NCBI GenBank assembly: GCA_965221465.1
Contig: OZ244892.1
Coordinates: 2,294,001 to 2,358,000, forward strand
Length of the DNA stretch: 64,000 bases
Direction of reading: 5' to 3'
DNA from: Azophilus sp965221465
Lineage (GTDB): Bacteria > Pseudomonadota > Gammaproteobacteria > Pseudomonadales > Azotimanducaceae
The position numbers and the translations under genes are program-made. Below the pieces are notes generated by a model. That model was not told the origin of the DNA, did not search any database, and worked only from the letters and a program-made list of their open reading frames with translations. Shown here piece by piece: positions 8,865 through 17,441 of the stretch. How positions within the stretch are numbered: the stretch's first letter is position 1; the number at the start of each line of letters is the position of its first letter.

Positions 8865-11390
8865 ATGACCGGGTCGGGCTGGAGCGGACGACGGGCGCTT
8901 CGCCGGCGAAGCTACCGGCTGGCCCGTGCGCTGATCGGGTGGATCGCGCGGCCGAAAATAGCGGGGGAACCGCCCGGCGAGTTGCCCGCCAACCCCGTAT
9001 TCGTGCTCCCGCAGCGATCGCTTTCCGACCTGGTGGTCCTCGATCTGGTCTGCGCGAGCCGAGGGTGGCCGGATCCGCTTTCCCGCGTTCGCCTCGATGG
9101 CCCCGAGGAAGAGCGCCGCGTGGTGTTTCTGAAACGCCCGGCGGGGCTGCTGCAACGGCACCTGATGCGTGCCGTACCCGAGCGGCTCACCCGGCTGCTG
9201 GCGAGCCCATCGGCCCCCGCGAGCGGCATCGAACTGCTGCCCGTGCAGGTTTTCTGGGGCCGCTCCACAAGCCGGGAAGGTTCGCTCGTGGGCACGCTGT
9301 TCTCCGAACACTGGGCCGCCACCTCGCGTTTCAAGCGCCTCGTCAACCTGCTGATTTCCCGCCATCACATCGTTGTCGACTTCGGCGAACCGCTCGGCCT
9401 GGGCGAAGCGGCCCAGGGGGACGAGCGCCGCCGCGCGCGCCGCACCGCCCGCATCCTGCGCGTCAGGCATCGCCAACAGAAGGTGGCAGCGCTCGGGCCC
9501 GACTTTTCCCACCGGCGCACGCTGCTCGGCCGCGTCGTCGAAAGCCCGGCGGTGCTCGATGCGATCGACCGGGAGGTGCGCGCCGACCGGCTGCGGCAAG
9601 ACCCCGACACGCTCCGGCAACGGCTACGGGTTCGAGCAGAGAAGGCGGCGACCAACATGGCCTCGGACATGTCCTACCCCATCGTCATGGTTTTCCTGCG
9701 GCTGCTCACGGCGTTCTGGCGGCGCATGTACGAACGCATCGAGGTGAACGGGCTGGAGCGCATCGTATCCCTTGGCCGCACCCATACCCTCGTCTACGTG
9801 CCGAGCCACCGCAGCCATGCCGACTACCTGCTGCTCTCCTACCTGCTCTTCCAGCGCGGCCTGATGATCCCCCACATCGCCGCCGGGGAGAACATGAACC
9901 TGCCCTTCGTCGGCAACCTGCTGCGCCGCGGCGGCGCGTTCTTCATGCAACGCAGCTTTCGCAGCGACCCGGTGCACGCCGCCCTGTTTTCGGAATACCT
10001 CTACGAGGTTTACCGGCTCGGCCACTGCGTGGAGTTCTTTCCGGAAGGCGGCCGTACCAGAACCGGCCGGTTGTTGCCCGCCCGCATCGGCCTCTTGAAG
10101 ATGTCCATTGCCCACGCCCGCCGCGGGCTGCCGCGACCGCTGGCATTCGTACCGGTGTATTTCGGCTACGAAAAACTGATCGAGGCGGCATCGTATCTCG
10201 ACGAAATGCGCGGCGCGGCAAAGAAGCGCGAATCGATCGGCGACATCGTGAAAACCCTGCGGTTGCTGCGACAGGATTTCGGCTGCGTCGCCGTCAATTT
10301 CGGCAGGCCGTTGCGGCTCGGCGAGTGGTTGGCCAGTCTGTCCCACCAACTGCCTGTTGCGGACGCCGATGCCTTCGCGACGAAAGTCGGTGAGACAGGC
10401 ACGCTGGAGGAAATGCCGGATCCAGAGGCGCCGGCCGACGCGAAAGTGGGCGAAGCGGCCGAGTCGGATGTGGCCGAGGCGACCGCCCTCGGGCGCGAGA
10501 TTCTCATGCGCATCAACGATGCCGCATCGGTCAATCCGGTAAATCTGGCCGCGCTGGCCATTCTGTGCACGCCGCGACTTGCCATCGCCACGTCGACCCT
10601 CGCCAGCCAGATCGACTGTTACCTCGACCTCCTGCGCCGGGACAGCGCCAATCACGACCTGCGCCTGACCGGCATGGACGGCGCCGCTGCCATCGATCAT
10701 GTGGTCCGGCTCGGCATGTTGAACCGGGAGACCCTCGAGTTCGGCGAGGTGGTGGCGCTGCAACCGGTGGACGCGGTGCGGATGACCTGGTACCGCAACA
10801 ACGTTGCCCACGTGCTGGCGTTGCCGTCACTGATCGCCTGCCTGCTCGAAAAGCGGCGCCGGCCGCTGGCCCGCGAGTCCCTGGAGCGAATGGTGGCAAC
10901 GGTACATCCGTATCTGGTACGCGAACTGCACGGACGCTTCGAGGCCCCGGACACGGCACGCTGGACAGCGCATCTCGTCAAAGCCGGATTGATCCGGGCC
11001 GACGGCGACCGCCTGGCGGCACCACCAGCCCAATCCCCGCTCCATTACAGGCTGCACCTGCTGGCCGGCATCGCACGGCCGATGCTGGAGCGGAACTACA
11101 TCGTGCTCGGCCTGCTCGCCGAACCGGGTTCGCGCGCCCAAACCCGCACCGAACTGCTGCAGCGAAGTCAGCTCATCGCGCGCAAGGTAGCCAGGATGCA
11201 CGGCATCGACGCGCCGGAGTTCTTCGACGGCCGCCTGTTCGACGCTTTCGTCGACAAACTCATCGAGGATGGCGCCGTCATCGAAAACGCCAATGGAGCG
11301 CTCAGCCCCACACCGATCGTGGACGATGTCATCAAGGGCGCGGAAACCGTAATCGATGCGGAGTACCGTTACGCGATCCTGTCCGAATGA
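8865..11390 (+). CDS. plsB: Glycerol-3-phosphate 1-O-acyltransferase
   Basis: Membrane-associated acyltransferase that makes lysophosphatidate, the first step of phospholipid synthesis, using acyl-ACP or acyl-CoA. 841 residues, the family's usual size. Acyltransferase motifs: VPSHRSHADYLLLSYLL (HX4D), GAFFMQRSFRSDP, EFFPEGGRTRTGRLLPARIG and LAFVPVYFGYEKLIEAASYL. An N-terminal region (FVLPQRSLSDLVVLDLVCAS) and a long C-terminal domain are as in E. coli PlsB. AGGAG sits eight bases before ATG 8865. The 282 bp upstream contain no recognised gene. It ends tail-to-tail with the NnrU-like gene. Confidence 0.93.
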   Translation: MTGSGWSGRRALRRRSYRLARALIGWIARPKIAGEPPGELPANPVFVLPQRSLSDLVVLDLVCASRGWPDPLSRVRLDGPEEERRVVFLKRPAGLLQRHLMRAVPERLTRLLASPSAPASGIELLPVQVFWGRSTSREGSLVGTLFSEHWAATSRFKRLVNLLISRHHIVVDFGEPLGLGEAAQGDERRRARRTARILRVRHRQQKVAALGPDFSHRRTLLGRVVESPAVLDAIDREVRADRLRQDPDTLRQRLRVRAEKAATNMASDMSYPIVMVFLRLLTAFWRRMYERIEVNGLERIVSLGRTHTLVYVPSHRSHADYLLLSYLLFQRGLMIPHIAAGENMNLPFVGNLLRRGGAFFMQRSFRSDPVHAALFSEYLYEVYRLGHCVEFFPEGGRTRTGRLLPARIGLLKMSIAHARRGLPRPLAFVPVYFGYEKLIEAASYLDEMRGAAKKRESIGDIVKTLRLLRQDFGCVAVNFGRPLRLGEWLASLSHQLPVADADAFATKVGETGTLEEMPDPEAPADAKVGEAAESDVAEATALGREILMRINDAASVNPVNLAALAILCTPRLAIATSTLASQIDCYLDLLRRDSANHDLRLTGMDGAAAIDHVVRLGMLNRETLEFGEVVALQPVDAVRMTWYRNNVAHVLALPSLIACLLEKRRRPLARESLERMVATVHPYLVRELHGRFEAPDTARWTAHLVKAGLIRADGDRLAAPPAQSPLHYRLHLLAGIARPMLERNYIVLGLLAEPGSRAQTRTELLQRSQLIARKVARMHGIDAPEFFDGRLFDAFVDKLIEDGAVIENANGALSPTPIVDDVIKGAETVIDAEYRYAILSE

Positions 11391-11413
11391 GGCAGCGCCG
11401 GACTTTCCGTCGC

Positions 11414-12112
11414 CTACCAACCGAGACCTACAGGAACTCCCGATACCCAGACGTGGCCCCACCAGAGTGCAACGAAGACAATCGCCGCCAGCAGGGGCGC
11501 AAGCCAGCCGATGTCCGCGAGGCGCAGCGACTGGCGCCCCGCCGCCACGGCCGCAAACGGCAGCAACGAGGTCGCATCCCGAAACGCGGCCCACCCTTCC
11601 CCGAAAACCTCCTGCTTGCGCCGGTCGATCAGCACCATGCCGAAGCCCGAGATCAGGGCGAATGCGCCGAAGAAGAGCAGCGACGGCAGGTCGCCGTTGG
11701 CCAGCAGGTGGCAGAGCGACCAGATGAGGATGCCGCACTGTACGGGATGACGCGTGATCTTCATCACCCCCGAGACCGGCACTTCCGAACCGCTGTCGAG
11801 CACCACGCCGACGGTGGTGGGATTGCGCGTCATGACACCGCCGATGACGAGTAGCAGCGCCAGCGGCATGAACACCAGGGCCACCAGGCGCAACAGCTCG
11901 CCGGTCGGCCACAACAGCACCGTGGGCGTTGCAGCGTTGTAGGCGCGAATGAGCAGCACCAGCAACAGGATGGACACCACGGCATAGATTGCCACGTACG
12001 CTTTCTCACCCAAGGCGCCAACCAGCCGGTCGCGCAAACCGGTACTCGTCACGCCAAGATGCTGTGCCACGAACAGCACGGCCAGCACCGCCAGCCAAGT
12101 CGTCTCATCCAC
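11414..12112 (-). CDS. NnrU/MddA-like integral membrane protein
   Basis: 232 residues with six or so hydrophobic segments (WLAVLAVLFVAQHLGV; AIYAVVSILLLVLLIRAY; LLRLVALVFMPLALLLVIGG). The central part, GVMKITRHPVQCGILIWSLC and LLANGDLPSLLFFGAFALIS, is the conserved core of the NnrU family, related to isoprenylcysteine-type methyltransferases; some NnrU proteins accompany denitrification genes, none of which is seen here. GTG 12112 was chosen (CGGAGAA just before it); a TTG at 12139 would add nine residues. The role in this organism is unknown. Confidence 0.7.
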   Translation of the reverse strand: MDETTWLAVLAVLFVAQHLGVTSTGLRDRLVGALGEKAYVAIYAVVSILLLVLLIRAYNAATPTVLLWPTGELLRLVALVFMPLALLLVIGGVMTRNPTTVGVVLDSGSEVPVSGVMKITRHPVQCGILIWSLCHLLANGDLPSLLFFGAFALISGFGMVLIDRRKQEVFGEGWAAFRDATSLLPFAAVAAGRQSLRLADIGWLAPLLAAIVFVALWWGHVWVSGVPVGLGW

Positions 12113-12303
12113 CTCGATTCTCCGTCCGAAACTGCCCAATCGATTCTACGCCCACCATGCCTTGCAACGCCATCGGCATACACCGTTCGAATGAGTCAAG
12201 CGACTGGCCACATCTGTGGCGGTATCGCCGAAAAAGCGCGCGTTGCACTTGGGAGTTGAAATCAGGTCAGTCAAACTGCGTGAAGTACAGCCGTTGTCGC
12301 AAC

Positions 12304-13485
12304 TTACGCCACTTTCTTTGCTGTAAACTCGATCGGCAATGGCCCCATGGTGTTCCATTCGACCTCACCTGTTACACGATAGTCGGGCAGGTGCTTCAAC
12401 AGTTCTTCGACTGCGACCCTGATTTCCAGTCGGGCCAGGTGTGAACCCAGGCAGCGGTGCCGACCCATGCCGAAGGCCATATGACGATTGGGGGTGCGGC
12501 CGAGGACAAACCGGTCCGGGTCGGGGAATTGCTCGCCATCGCGATCTGCGGAGGCAAACAGCATCATTACCCGTTGCCCCGCTTCGACAGGCTGACCGTT
12601 TACCTCGGTATCTCTAGTGGCAGTTCGGGCGATACCCCAGACCGGGGAATACAGGCGCAGGACCTCCTCGATGGCGTCCGGGATCCTGGCGGGGTCTTCT
12701 ATCAGTTGTTGCCGCAATTCATCGCTGTTGCCGATCTGCAGCAAGACATTGCGAATCGTGAACGCAGTGTTGTCGAGCCCGGCGATCAGCAGAAACCAGC
12801 AGAAATCCATGATGTCCTGCTTGCTCAGTGGCTTGCCGTTGACCTCGGCCGTCAGCAGTTTGCTGATGAAATCGTTCCCCAGGTTCTCACGGCGCCGTGG
12901 TATCAATTCGTTGAAAAACGCAACAATGTTGTTCGAGGCCTGGCGAGCGGATGCCATGTCCGAGCGCTCGTACACGATCTCCTCGGTCCACTCCTGCAAG
13001 TCCTGCAATTTGGCTTCATCGCCTTCGATATCCAGCAATTGGCAAATCACCGTGGTCGGCAGCAGTTTGGCGTAGCGCTCGCAAATGTCGGTTTCACCCA
13101 ACTCGGAAATGTCCGCAACCAATTTGCGGGCGGATTCTCGCACCATGGGTTCTCGCTCGAGCACGGCCTTCGGCGTAAGCTCTGCCGCGAGAATCTGCCG
13201 CAGATCCGTATGCTCCGGTGGATCCGATTCCATTGGCAAGGCGCGGCCGTCGTATTCCATTGGGGGGATTGCGATGCCCTCTCCGGAACAGAACGTCACC
13301 GGGTCACGGGCGATGGCAAAGATGTCGTCGTAGCGGGACACGGCCCAGAATCCCTCGTGTGCCTTGACCCATCCAACCGGGCATTGCTCGCGGAATCGCT
13401 TGTAGGTGGGGAAAGGGTCCTTGCGAAAATCGCTGTCGTAAGGTTGCCAGTCATGGGTAATGGGGCAGTTGCTGTTCGCGCTCAT
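12304..13485 (-). CDS. Cytochrome P450
   Basis: Soluble bacterial P450 monooxygenase, 393 residues. Diagnostic parts are the I-helix oxygen-activation motif AGLDNT (235-240), the K-helix EVLR (274-277), RTATRDTEVNGQPV before the meander, and the haem-binding loop FGMGRHRCLG with proximal Cys345. No membrane anchor. It follows the M29/NicX-like gene on the same strand (21 bp after its stop), so the two are probably co-transcribed. Its electron donor is plausibly the [3Fe-4S] ferredoxin at 19.7 kb. I infer hydroxylation or N/O-dealkylation of the island's unknown substrate. Confidence 0.93.
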   Translation of the reverse strand: MSANSNCPITHDWQPYDSDFRKDPFPTYKRFREQCPVGWVKAHEGFWAVSRYDDIFAIARDPVTFCSGEGIAIPPMEYDGRALPMESDPPEHTDLRQILAAELTPKAVLEREPMVRESARKLVADISELGETDICERYAKLLPTTVICQLLDIEGDEAKLQDLQEWTEEIVYERSDMASARQASNNIVAFFNELIPRRRENLGNDFISKLLTAEVNGKPLSKQDIMDFCWFLLIAGLDNTAFTIRNVLLQIGNSDELRQQLIEDPARIPDAIEEVLRLYSPVWGIARTATRDTEVNGQPVEAGQRVMMLFASADRDGEQFPDPDRFVLGRTPNRHMAFGMGRHRCLGSHLARLEIRVAVEELLKHLPDYRVTGEVEWNTMGPLPIEFTAKKVA

Positions 13486-13506
13486 GGTGGTCGATCCGGT
13501 TTCGAT

Positions 13507-14616
13507 TCATTGGGCTTCGATGAGGTATTCTCCATTGGATAGTACGGGCACGCGTTTCTCATCGGCGGATATCAGCGTGGCGGATGCGGTGATGGGGCAA
13601 TCCTTCGCGTAGGGAATGTCGTAATGCAATACCGTGGTGGCATCGATAAACCGATCCGGCCCGACTTTGCCACCGAGAAAATCACTGCGGCCAAAACCCC
13701 AGTGAAAGCCGGCCTTCTCGTCTTCGATATACAAACCCGAGACCCGCGCACCCGGGTTGCAGCCAAAAGCGATTTCACCCACGTTGCGCCGGGCCGGGTC
13801 GACCTCGAATACCCTTGTAAAATAGTCTTTGGCGTATCCTTGGCCCTCCACAGCGACGATGCGGTTGGCCTCGACCCGAAGCAGGGCGACACTGCCATCG
13901 TCCAGGGCAATGGGAATGGTTCCATGGGTCAAAGGGATATCCCCCTCTATTTCGCCTTCGTAAGGTGTGATCCAGACTTCGCCGCTGGGCAGATTGATCA
14001 GTGGCATTCCTTCCTTGTCCCGATGCAGGTAGCCATTGTCCACGCCACATTGACGGTGTCGGAAATCGAAAAAGCACTGCTCGCCACCGGAAAAGGTCAC
14101 TTCCGCTGCAATCGATCGATCGAATAGTCCTTTGAGTGTGGCGCAGCGGGCCTGCAGGTTTTGATAGTCGATCGCCAGGCAGGCAGGTTCCATGTCTTTT
14201 CTTGTGAGGGGTGCACTGGCGGCGCGAAACTGACTGGCTCCAGGGCGTCGCAGGGAAGCCAGCGCAAGACCCGAGGTCATTGAGATTTCGGTCATGCCTA
14301 TGGCCAGGCTGACCGTATCGAGCGTGTCGTCGATATTGACGGTCTTGCCGTCCAGGGTGCCCAGTTCCGGAAACGGCGCATGATGATCTGCGGCTGCAGG
14401 AAAGCGGAGTATCGGCAATACTTCGAAATCGCGTTCGGTGCCCATATCGGAAAAGGCCCGATGCCATTCGTCGGCCAATTCGAAGCGGGCCTGCCAATCC
14501 TTGTTGACAGGGGTATCCGGGGTAGGGTCGTCAACGACAAACAAGACGCGCTCGCCAGCTTCCGGGGCAAACACCTCGTCGATGAACTCTGTGATGTTGA
14601 ATCGTCCGGGCTGCAT
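13507..14616 (-). CDS. M29 aminopeptidase/NicX-fold metalloenzyme
   Basis: 369 residues, ATG 14616 preceded by GAGGAAAG. The C-terminal third carries the metal-site layout of the M29 (aminopeptidase T) fold: NVGEIAFGCNP (Glu281), YIEDEKAGFHWGFG (Glu298/Glu300, His305) and VLHYDIPY (His331, Asp333). The same fold includes the iron-dependent 2,5-dihydroxypyridine 5,6-dioxygenase NicX, whose length (about 350) is closer than that of typical M29 peptidases (about 400); the segment FLGGK...HYD also resembles NicX. It could therefore be a peptidase/amidase or a ring-cleaving dioxygenase. It is divergent from the GS-like gene and upstream of the P450. A truncated relative lies at 23,737. Confidence 0.7.
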   Translation of the reverse strand: MQPGRFNITEFIDEVFAPEAGERVLFVVDDPTPDTPVNKDWQARFELADEWHRAFSDMGTERDFEVLPILRFPAAADHHAPFPELGTLDGKTVNIDDTLDTVSLAIGMTEISMTSGLALASLRRPGASQFRAASAPLTRKDMEPACLAIDYQNLQARCATLKGLFDRSIAAEVTFSGGEQCFFDFRHRQCGVDNGYLHRDKEGMPLINLPSGEVWITPYEGEIEGDIPLTHGTIPIALDDGSVALLRVEANRIVAVEGQGYAKDYFTRVFEVDPARRNVGEIAFGCNPGARVSGLYIEDEKAGFHWGFGRSDFLGGKVGPDRFIDATTVLHYDIPYAKDCPITASATLISADEKRVPVLSNGEYLIEAQ

Positions 14617-14694
14617 GACACGCTTTCCTCATCGCTGAATCTGAATGCTAAGACAAGCGGGGCTCGACAAAAGTACAAAAATCGTAACAGTTGG

Positions 14695-14721
14695 GTTGAT
14701 TCGCACATTGGCCGAATCAAC
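14695..14721. promoter_or_regulatory. Inverted repeat, probable operator
   Basis: GTTGATTCG-9 bases-CGAATCAAC is a perfect 9-bp dyad in the 142-bp region between the divergent M29-like and GS-like genes. It lies just upstream of a TATACT at 14,738. Position and symmetry suggest a binding site for a dimeric regulator controlling one or both directions. Which regulator binds it is unknown. Confidence 0.55.
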
Positions 14722-14737
14722 GGCATCCGCTGCTTGT

Positions 14738-14743
14738 TATACT
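14738..14743 (+). promoter_or_regulatory. Possible -10 element for the GS-like gene
   Basis: TATACT within TTGTTATACT, 16 bases before the ATG at 14,759, close enough that the leader would be very short. No good -35 hexamer at 17 bp is present; the dyad at 14,695-14,721 occupies that place, which suits an activated or repressed promoter. Confidence 0.35.
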
Positions 14744-14758
14744 CACTGCAACTTCACA

Positions 14759-16180
14759 ATGGTTGCCGAGGTTAGACGGTTGAGCGACGATCTGGAAGAG
14801 GTAAGGGCCTTTATCGACAAGCACGAACTGGACGCGATTGCGCTAGCCGTACCGGACCTGCACGGCATTGCCCGTGGCAAGAAAATACCCGCACGACGAA
14901 TCTTGGAAAGCGACGATTCACCCATGCGGCTGTCCAATCTGATGGTCATGGTGGACTATGCCGGGATACCCCATCCGCCACCGGAGAACGACGATCGCTG
15001 GTGGCCATCCTGGAGTGAGGGTTACGCCGATACCCGCATGGTTATCGATCCCGGAACACGTCGCCTCGTACCCTGGCAGGAACGTACCGGGCTGCTCGTT
15101 GGCGATCTGGAACACGTGGACGGTCGCGGCGACCTCGAGTATCTGCCCCGGGCAACGCTCAAACGACTGGTCAATCGCTTGCAGGACATGGGCTTCGTCA
15201 GCAAATCCGCAATCGAGATGGAATTCATGTTGTTCAACGAGACCAGTCAGTCTGCACAGGCAAAGGGATTCAAGAACCTGGATGCACTCTGGAATACGCC
15301 CCAGGCCTACAGCCTGACTCCCCTGGATAGACATGACGCGGTGATAGCCCGCATCCGAAATAGCATGGAGGCGTTCGGGCTCCCCATTGAAACCTGGAGC
15401 ACTGAGGGCGGGCCCGGCCAATTGGAAATGAACCTGGCGCCCAGCGAGGCCCTCGCTTCTGCGGACCGGGCCTTTCTGTTCAAGCATGCGCTCAAAGAGC
15501 TCGCAGCAGCGGAGGACATGCTGGTAACGTTCATCCCGAAGCTATCGATGGAGGGCTTCGGGAATGCCACTCAACTGAACCTTTCCCTCTGGCGTGACGG
15601 CGCGAATGCATTCCACGACCCCGACACCGACGACAACCTGTCGACACTGATGAAGCAGTTTGTGGCCGGTATCGTCACAACCCTGCGCGAGTTTACGTTG
15701 TTGTACGCCCCGACAATCAATGCCTACCGGCGATTCGTTCCCTATTATTCAAGCGGCTTCATGTTGTCCTGGGGCTATGACAACAAGTCCAACACCGTGC
15801 GTTGCGTAACAGAAAGCCCTTCACTCACTCGGCTCGAACAGCGAACAGCCGGGGGCGACGCAAACCCCTACCTGATGCTTGCCGCAGCACTGGCCGCCGG
15901 CCTTTATGGCGTGGATAACGAGTTGGAGGCGCCGCCGCCAGTGCTGGGTGATGCCTATTCGGAACCTTCATTGTTGCGAGTACCCGCCACACTCGATGAG
16001 GCGATTGAGCTGTTCGAGCAGAGTGAGATTACCAACGCCTACCTGGGGGAGGACTTCGTTCGATTTTTCGCCCACAGTCGCCGGATTGAGTCCGCATGTT
16101 TCCGGGAAGCCATGGAGGGTGTTGCCAATTCGGAGGAGGTGACGGATTGGGAGCTGGCCAGGTATTTCGAAATCGTGTGA
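14759..16180 (+). CDS. Glutamine synthetase-like gamma-glutamyl ligase, divergent active site
   Basis: 473 residues of the GS-I/PuuA family, which join glutamate to ammonia or amines with ATP. Recognisable parts are AIEMEFMLF (metal Glu), EGGPGQLEMNLAPSEALASA, NAYRRFVPYYSSG, LSWGYDNKSNTVR and RLEQRTAGGDANPYLMLAAA (metal Glu360). The conserved GSGMHxHxSL stretch reads GNATQLNLSL (268-277): the metal-ligand His is Gln272 and the second His is Asn274. True glutamine synthetase activity is therefore doubtful; amine gamma-glutamylation or a changed reaction is possible. ATG 14759 was preferred to an ATG-like start 114 bases upstream, because homology starts near RRLSDDLEEV. Confidence 0.85.
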   Translation: MVAEVRRLSDDLEEVRAFIDKHELDAIALAVPDLHGIARGKKIPARRILESDDSPMRLSNLMVMVDYAGIPHPPPENDDRWWPSWSEGYADTRMVIDPGTRRLVPWQERTGLLVGDLEHVDGRGDLEYLPRATLKRLVNRLQDMGFVSKSAIEMEFMLFNETSQSAQAKGFKNLDALWNTPQAYSLTPLDRHDAVIARIRNSMEAFGLPIETWSTEGGPGQLEMNLAPSEALASADRAFLFKHALKELAAAEDMLVTFIPKLSMEGFGNATQLNLSLWRDGANAFHDPDTDDNLSTLMKQFVAGIVTTLREFTLLYAPTINAYRRFVPYYSSGFMLSWGYDNKSNTVRCVTESPSLTRLEQRTAGGDANPYLMLAAALAAGLYGVDNELEAPPPVLGDAYSEPSLLRVPATLDEAIELFEQSEITNAYLGEDFVRFFAHSRRIESACFREAMEGVANSEEVTDWELARYFEIV

Positions 16181-16240
16181 GCAGGGCTCGAAGTCCACTC
16201 GAACAGCCCTTGCGTAAAGGCTTTCATGGAACACTTTTTC

Positions 16241-16437
16241 CAAGCAATTGAGTTTATTGAATTCGTTAACGTAGGGAACCGTTCCTTCGATCCGGCTCCG
16301 AGAACCGGTATACGGTACGTGCATCCGGCGCACCAGGCGGAGGTGCTTACCGCGACGATGGGCGCAAGCACGAGCCCAAACAGCGCCGGATACACGCACC
16401 GCACACCGGTTCTCTCCCAGCGGTTGTCGGATATTCC
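16241..16437. repeat. Dispersed hairpin element, copy A
   Basis: Nearly identical to sequences at 38,835-39,015 and 54,772-54,905/56,299-56,369. It starts CAAGCAATTGAGTTTATTGA and contains two complementary 32-base arms (16,300-16,331 and 16,383-16,414) around a 51-base loop. In this copy the arms read ATCCGGCGC/GCGCCGGAT where the other copies have ATGCGGCGC/GCGCCGCAT, a paired change that preserves base pairing. It separates the GS-like gene from the gamma-glutamyl hydrolase gene. No transposase is encoded in it. Confidence 0.85.
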
Positions 16438-16620
16438 TTGCGAATCGTCGTTCCTGTGGGCCACGTTCGGAACTCGCCGGGTTGCAGTTATCGAGGATTT
16501 CTCCGTACTACGGGGGCAGGCCCGAAAATGGGTATGGGTTTTGTACACATTTCTGCTTGATGCCGTTACCGTGACGAGCCCTGCTGCACGGGTGCATATA
16601 CTAAAGTTGTGCCTGCAATC

Positions 16621-17412
16621 ATGAAAACAGATATCGCCGTGTCTCGGACACAATCCAGCAATCCGCCGCTTATCGGCATTACGTGCATGCGTCGTTGTAT
16701 CGAATTGCTCGGTAGCGATATGGAGGTGTTTTTCCTGGATCGTGCGTATACCCGCAGAATCCGCGCTGCCGGGGGCGTTCCCGTCATCCTGCCGCAATTG
16801 CAGGAGCATGAGGTAGAGTCGGCTTTAGGGCAACTCGATGCACTGATTCTCAGCGGTGGCGACGACATAGATCCCGAAGCCTACGGCACGGTCGATGAAG
16901 GCCAGTCCATCGATACCGATCTGGACGCAGATTGCGGAGAGATTCGGCTGTTGAAAGCGGCAGTAGCGCGACAATTGCCGGTGCTGGGAATATGCCGCGG
17001 CGCCCAGGTCATCAATGTCAGTTTCGGCGGCAGCCTGTTCCAGGAGATGCTCGAGGACGGCACCTCACACCCATTGCGACCGGACACCCTCGACGAATTG
17101 CTGCAGCAGCGCCACGACCTGAAGATCGATGCAGACAGCGAACTGGCGCGTATTTTCGGAAGCACGCAACGCCAGGTGAACTCCACCCACCATCAGGCGA
17201 TCGATCAGATCGCCGAGGGTTTCAGGGCAGTGGCCTGGGCGCCGGATGGTGTTGTCGAAGCGATAGAATCAGTGAACAGTTCCTACGTTGTCGCCGTGCA
17301 ATGGCATCCGGAGAAACTGCCGCCGCCGCAGGATCAGGAATTGTTCGATGATCTCGTGCGCGCAGCACGAACACCGGGAAAGCTGCAACGCGGCCGGATA
17401 AACTACAGCTAG
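16621..17412 (+). CDS. Class I glutamine amidotransferase, gamma-glutamyl hydrolase (PuuD-like)
   Basis: 263 residues of the peptidase C26 family, which hydrolyse gamma-glutamyl amides such as gamma-glutamyl-GABA. LGICRGAQVINVSFGGSLFQ holds the nucleophile Cys125; the His-Glu pair is in VQWHPEK (His229, Glu231). LILSGGDDIDPEAYG forms the oxyanion region. ATG 16621 is preferred; a GTG at 16609 is possible. Paired with the GS-like ligase upstream it recalls the Puu gamma-glutamylation route, in which the glutamyl group is put on and later removed. It ends 29 bp from the convergent regulator gene. Confidence 0.88.
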   Translation: MKTDIAVSRTQSSNPPLIGITCMRRCIELLGSDMEVFFLDRAYTRRIRAAGGVPVILPQLQEHEVESALGQLDALILSGGDDIDPEAYGTVDEGQSIDTDLDADCGEIRLLKAAVARQLPVLGICRGAQVINVSFGGSLFQEMLEDGTSHPLRPDTLDELLQQRHDLKIDADSELARIFGSTQRQVNSTHHQAIDQIAEGFRAVAWAPDGVVEAIESVNSSYVVAVQWHPEKLPPPQDQELFDDLVRAARTPGKLQRGRINYS

Positions 17413-17441
17413 CCCGCACCCTGGGATTTCCCAAAGCGCAG

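Noticed and set aside
14759..16180. Assigning glnA to the GS-like gene
   Set aside because: Conserved active-site histidines are replaced, and the context is catabolic rather than nitrogen assimilation.
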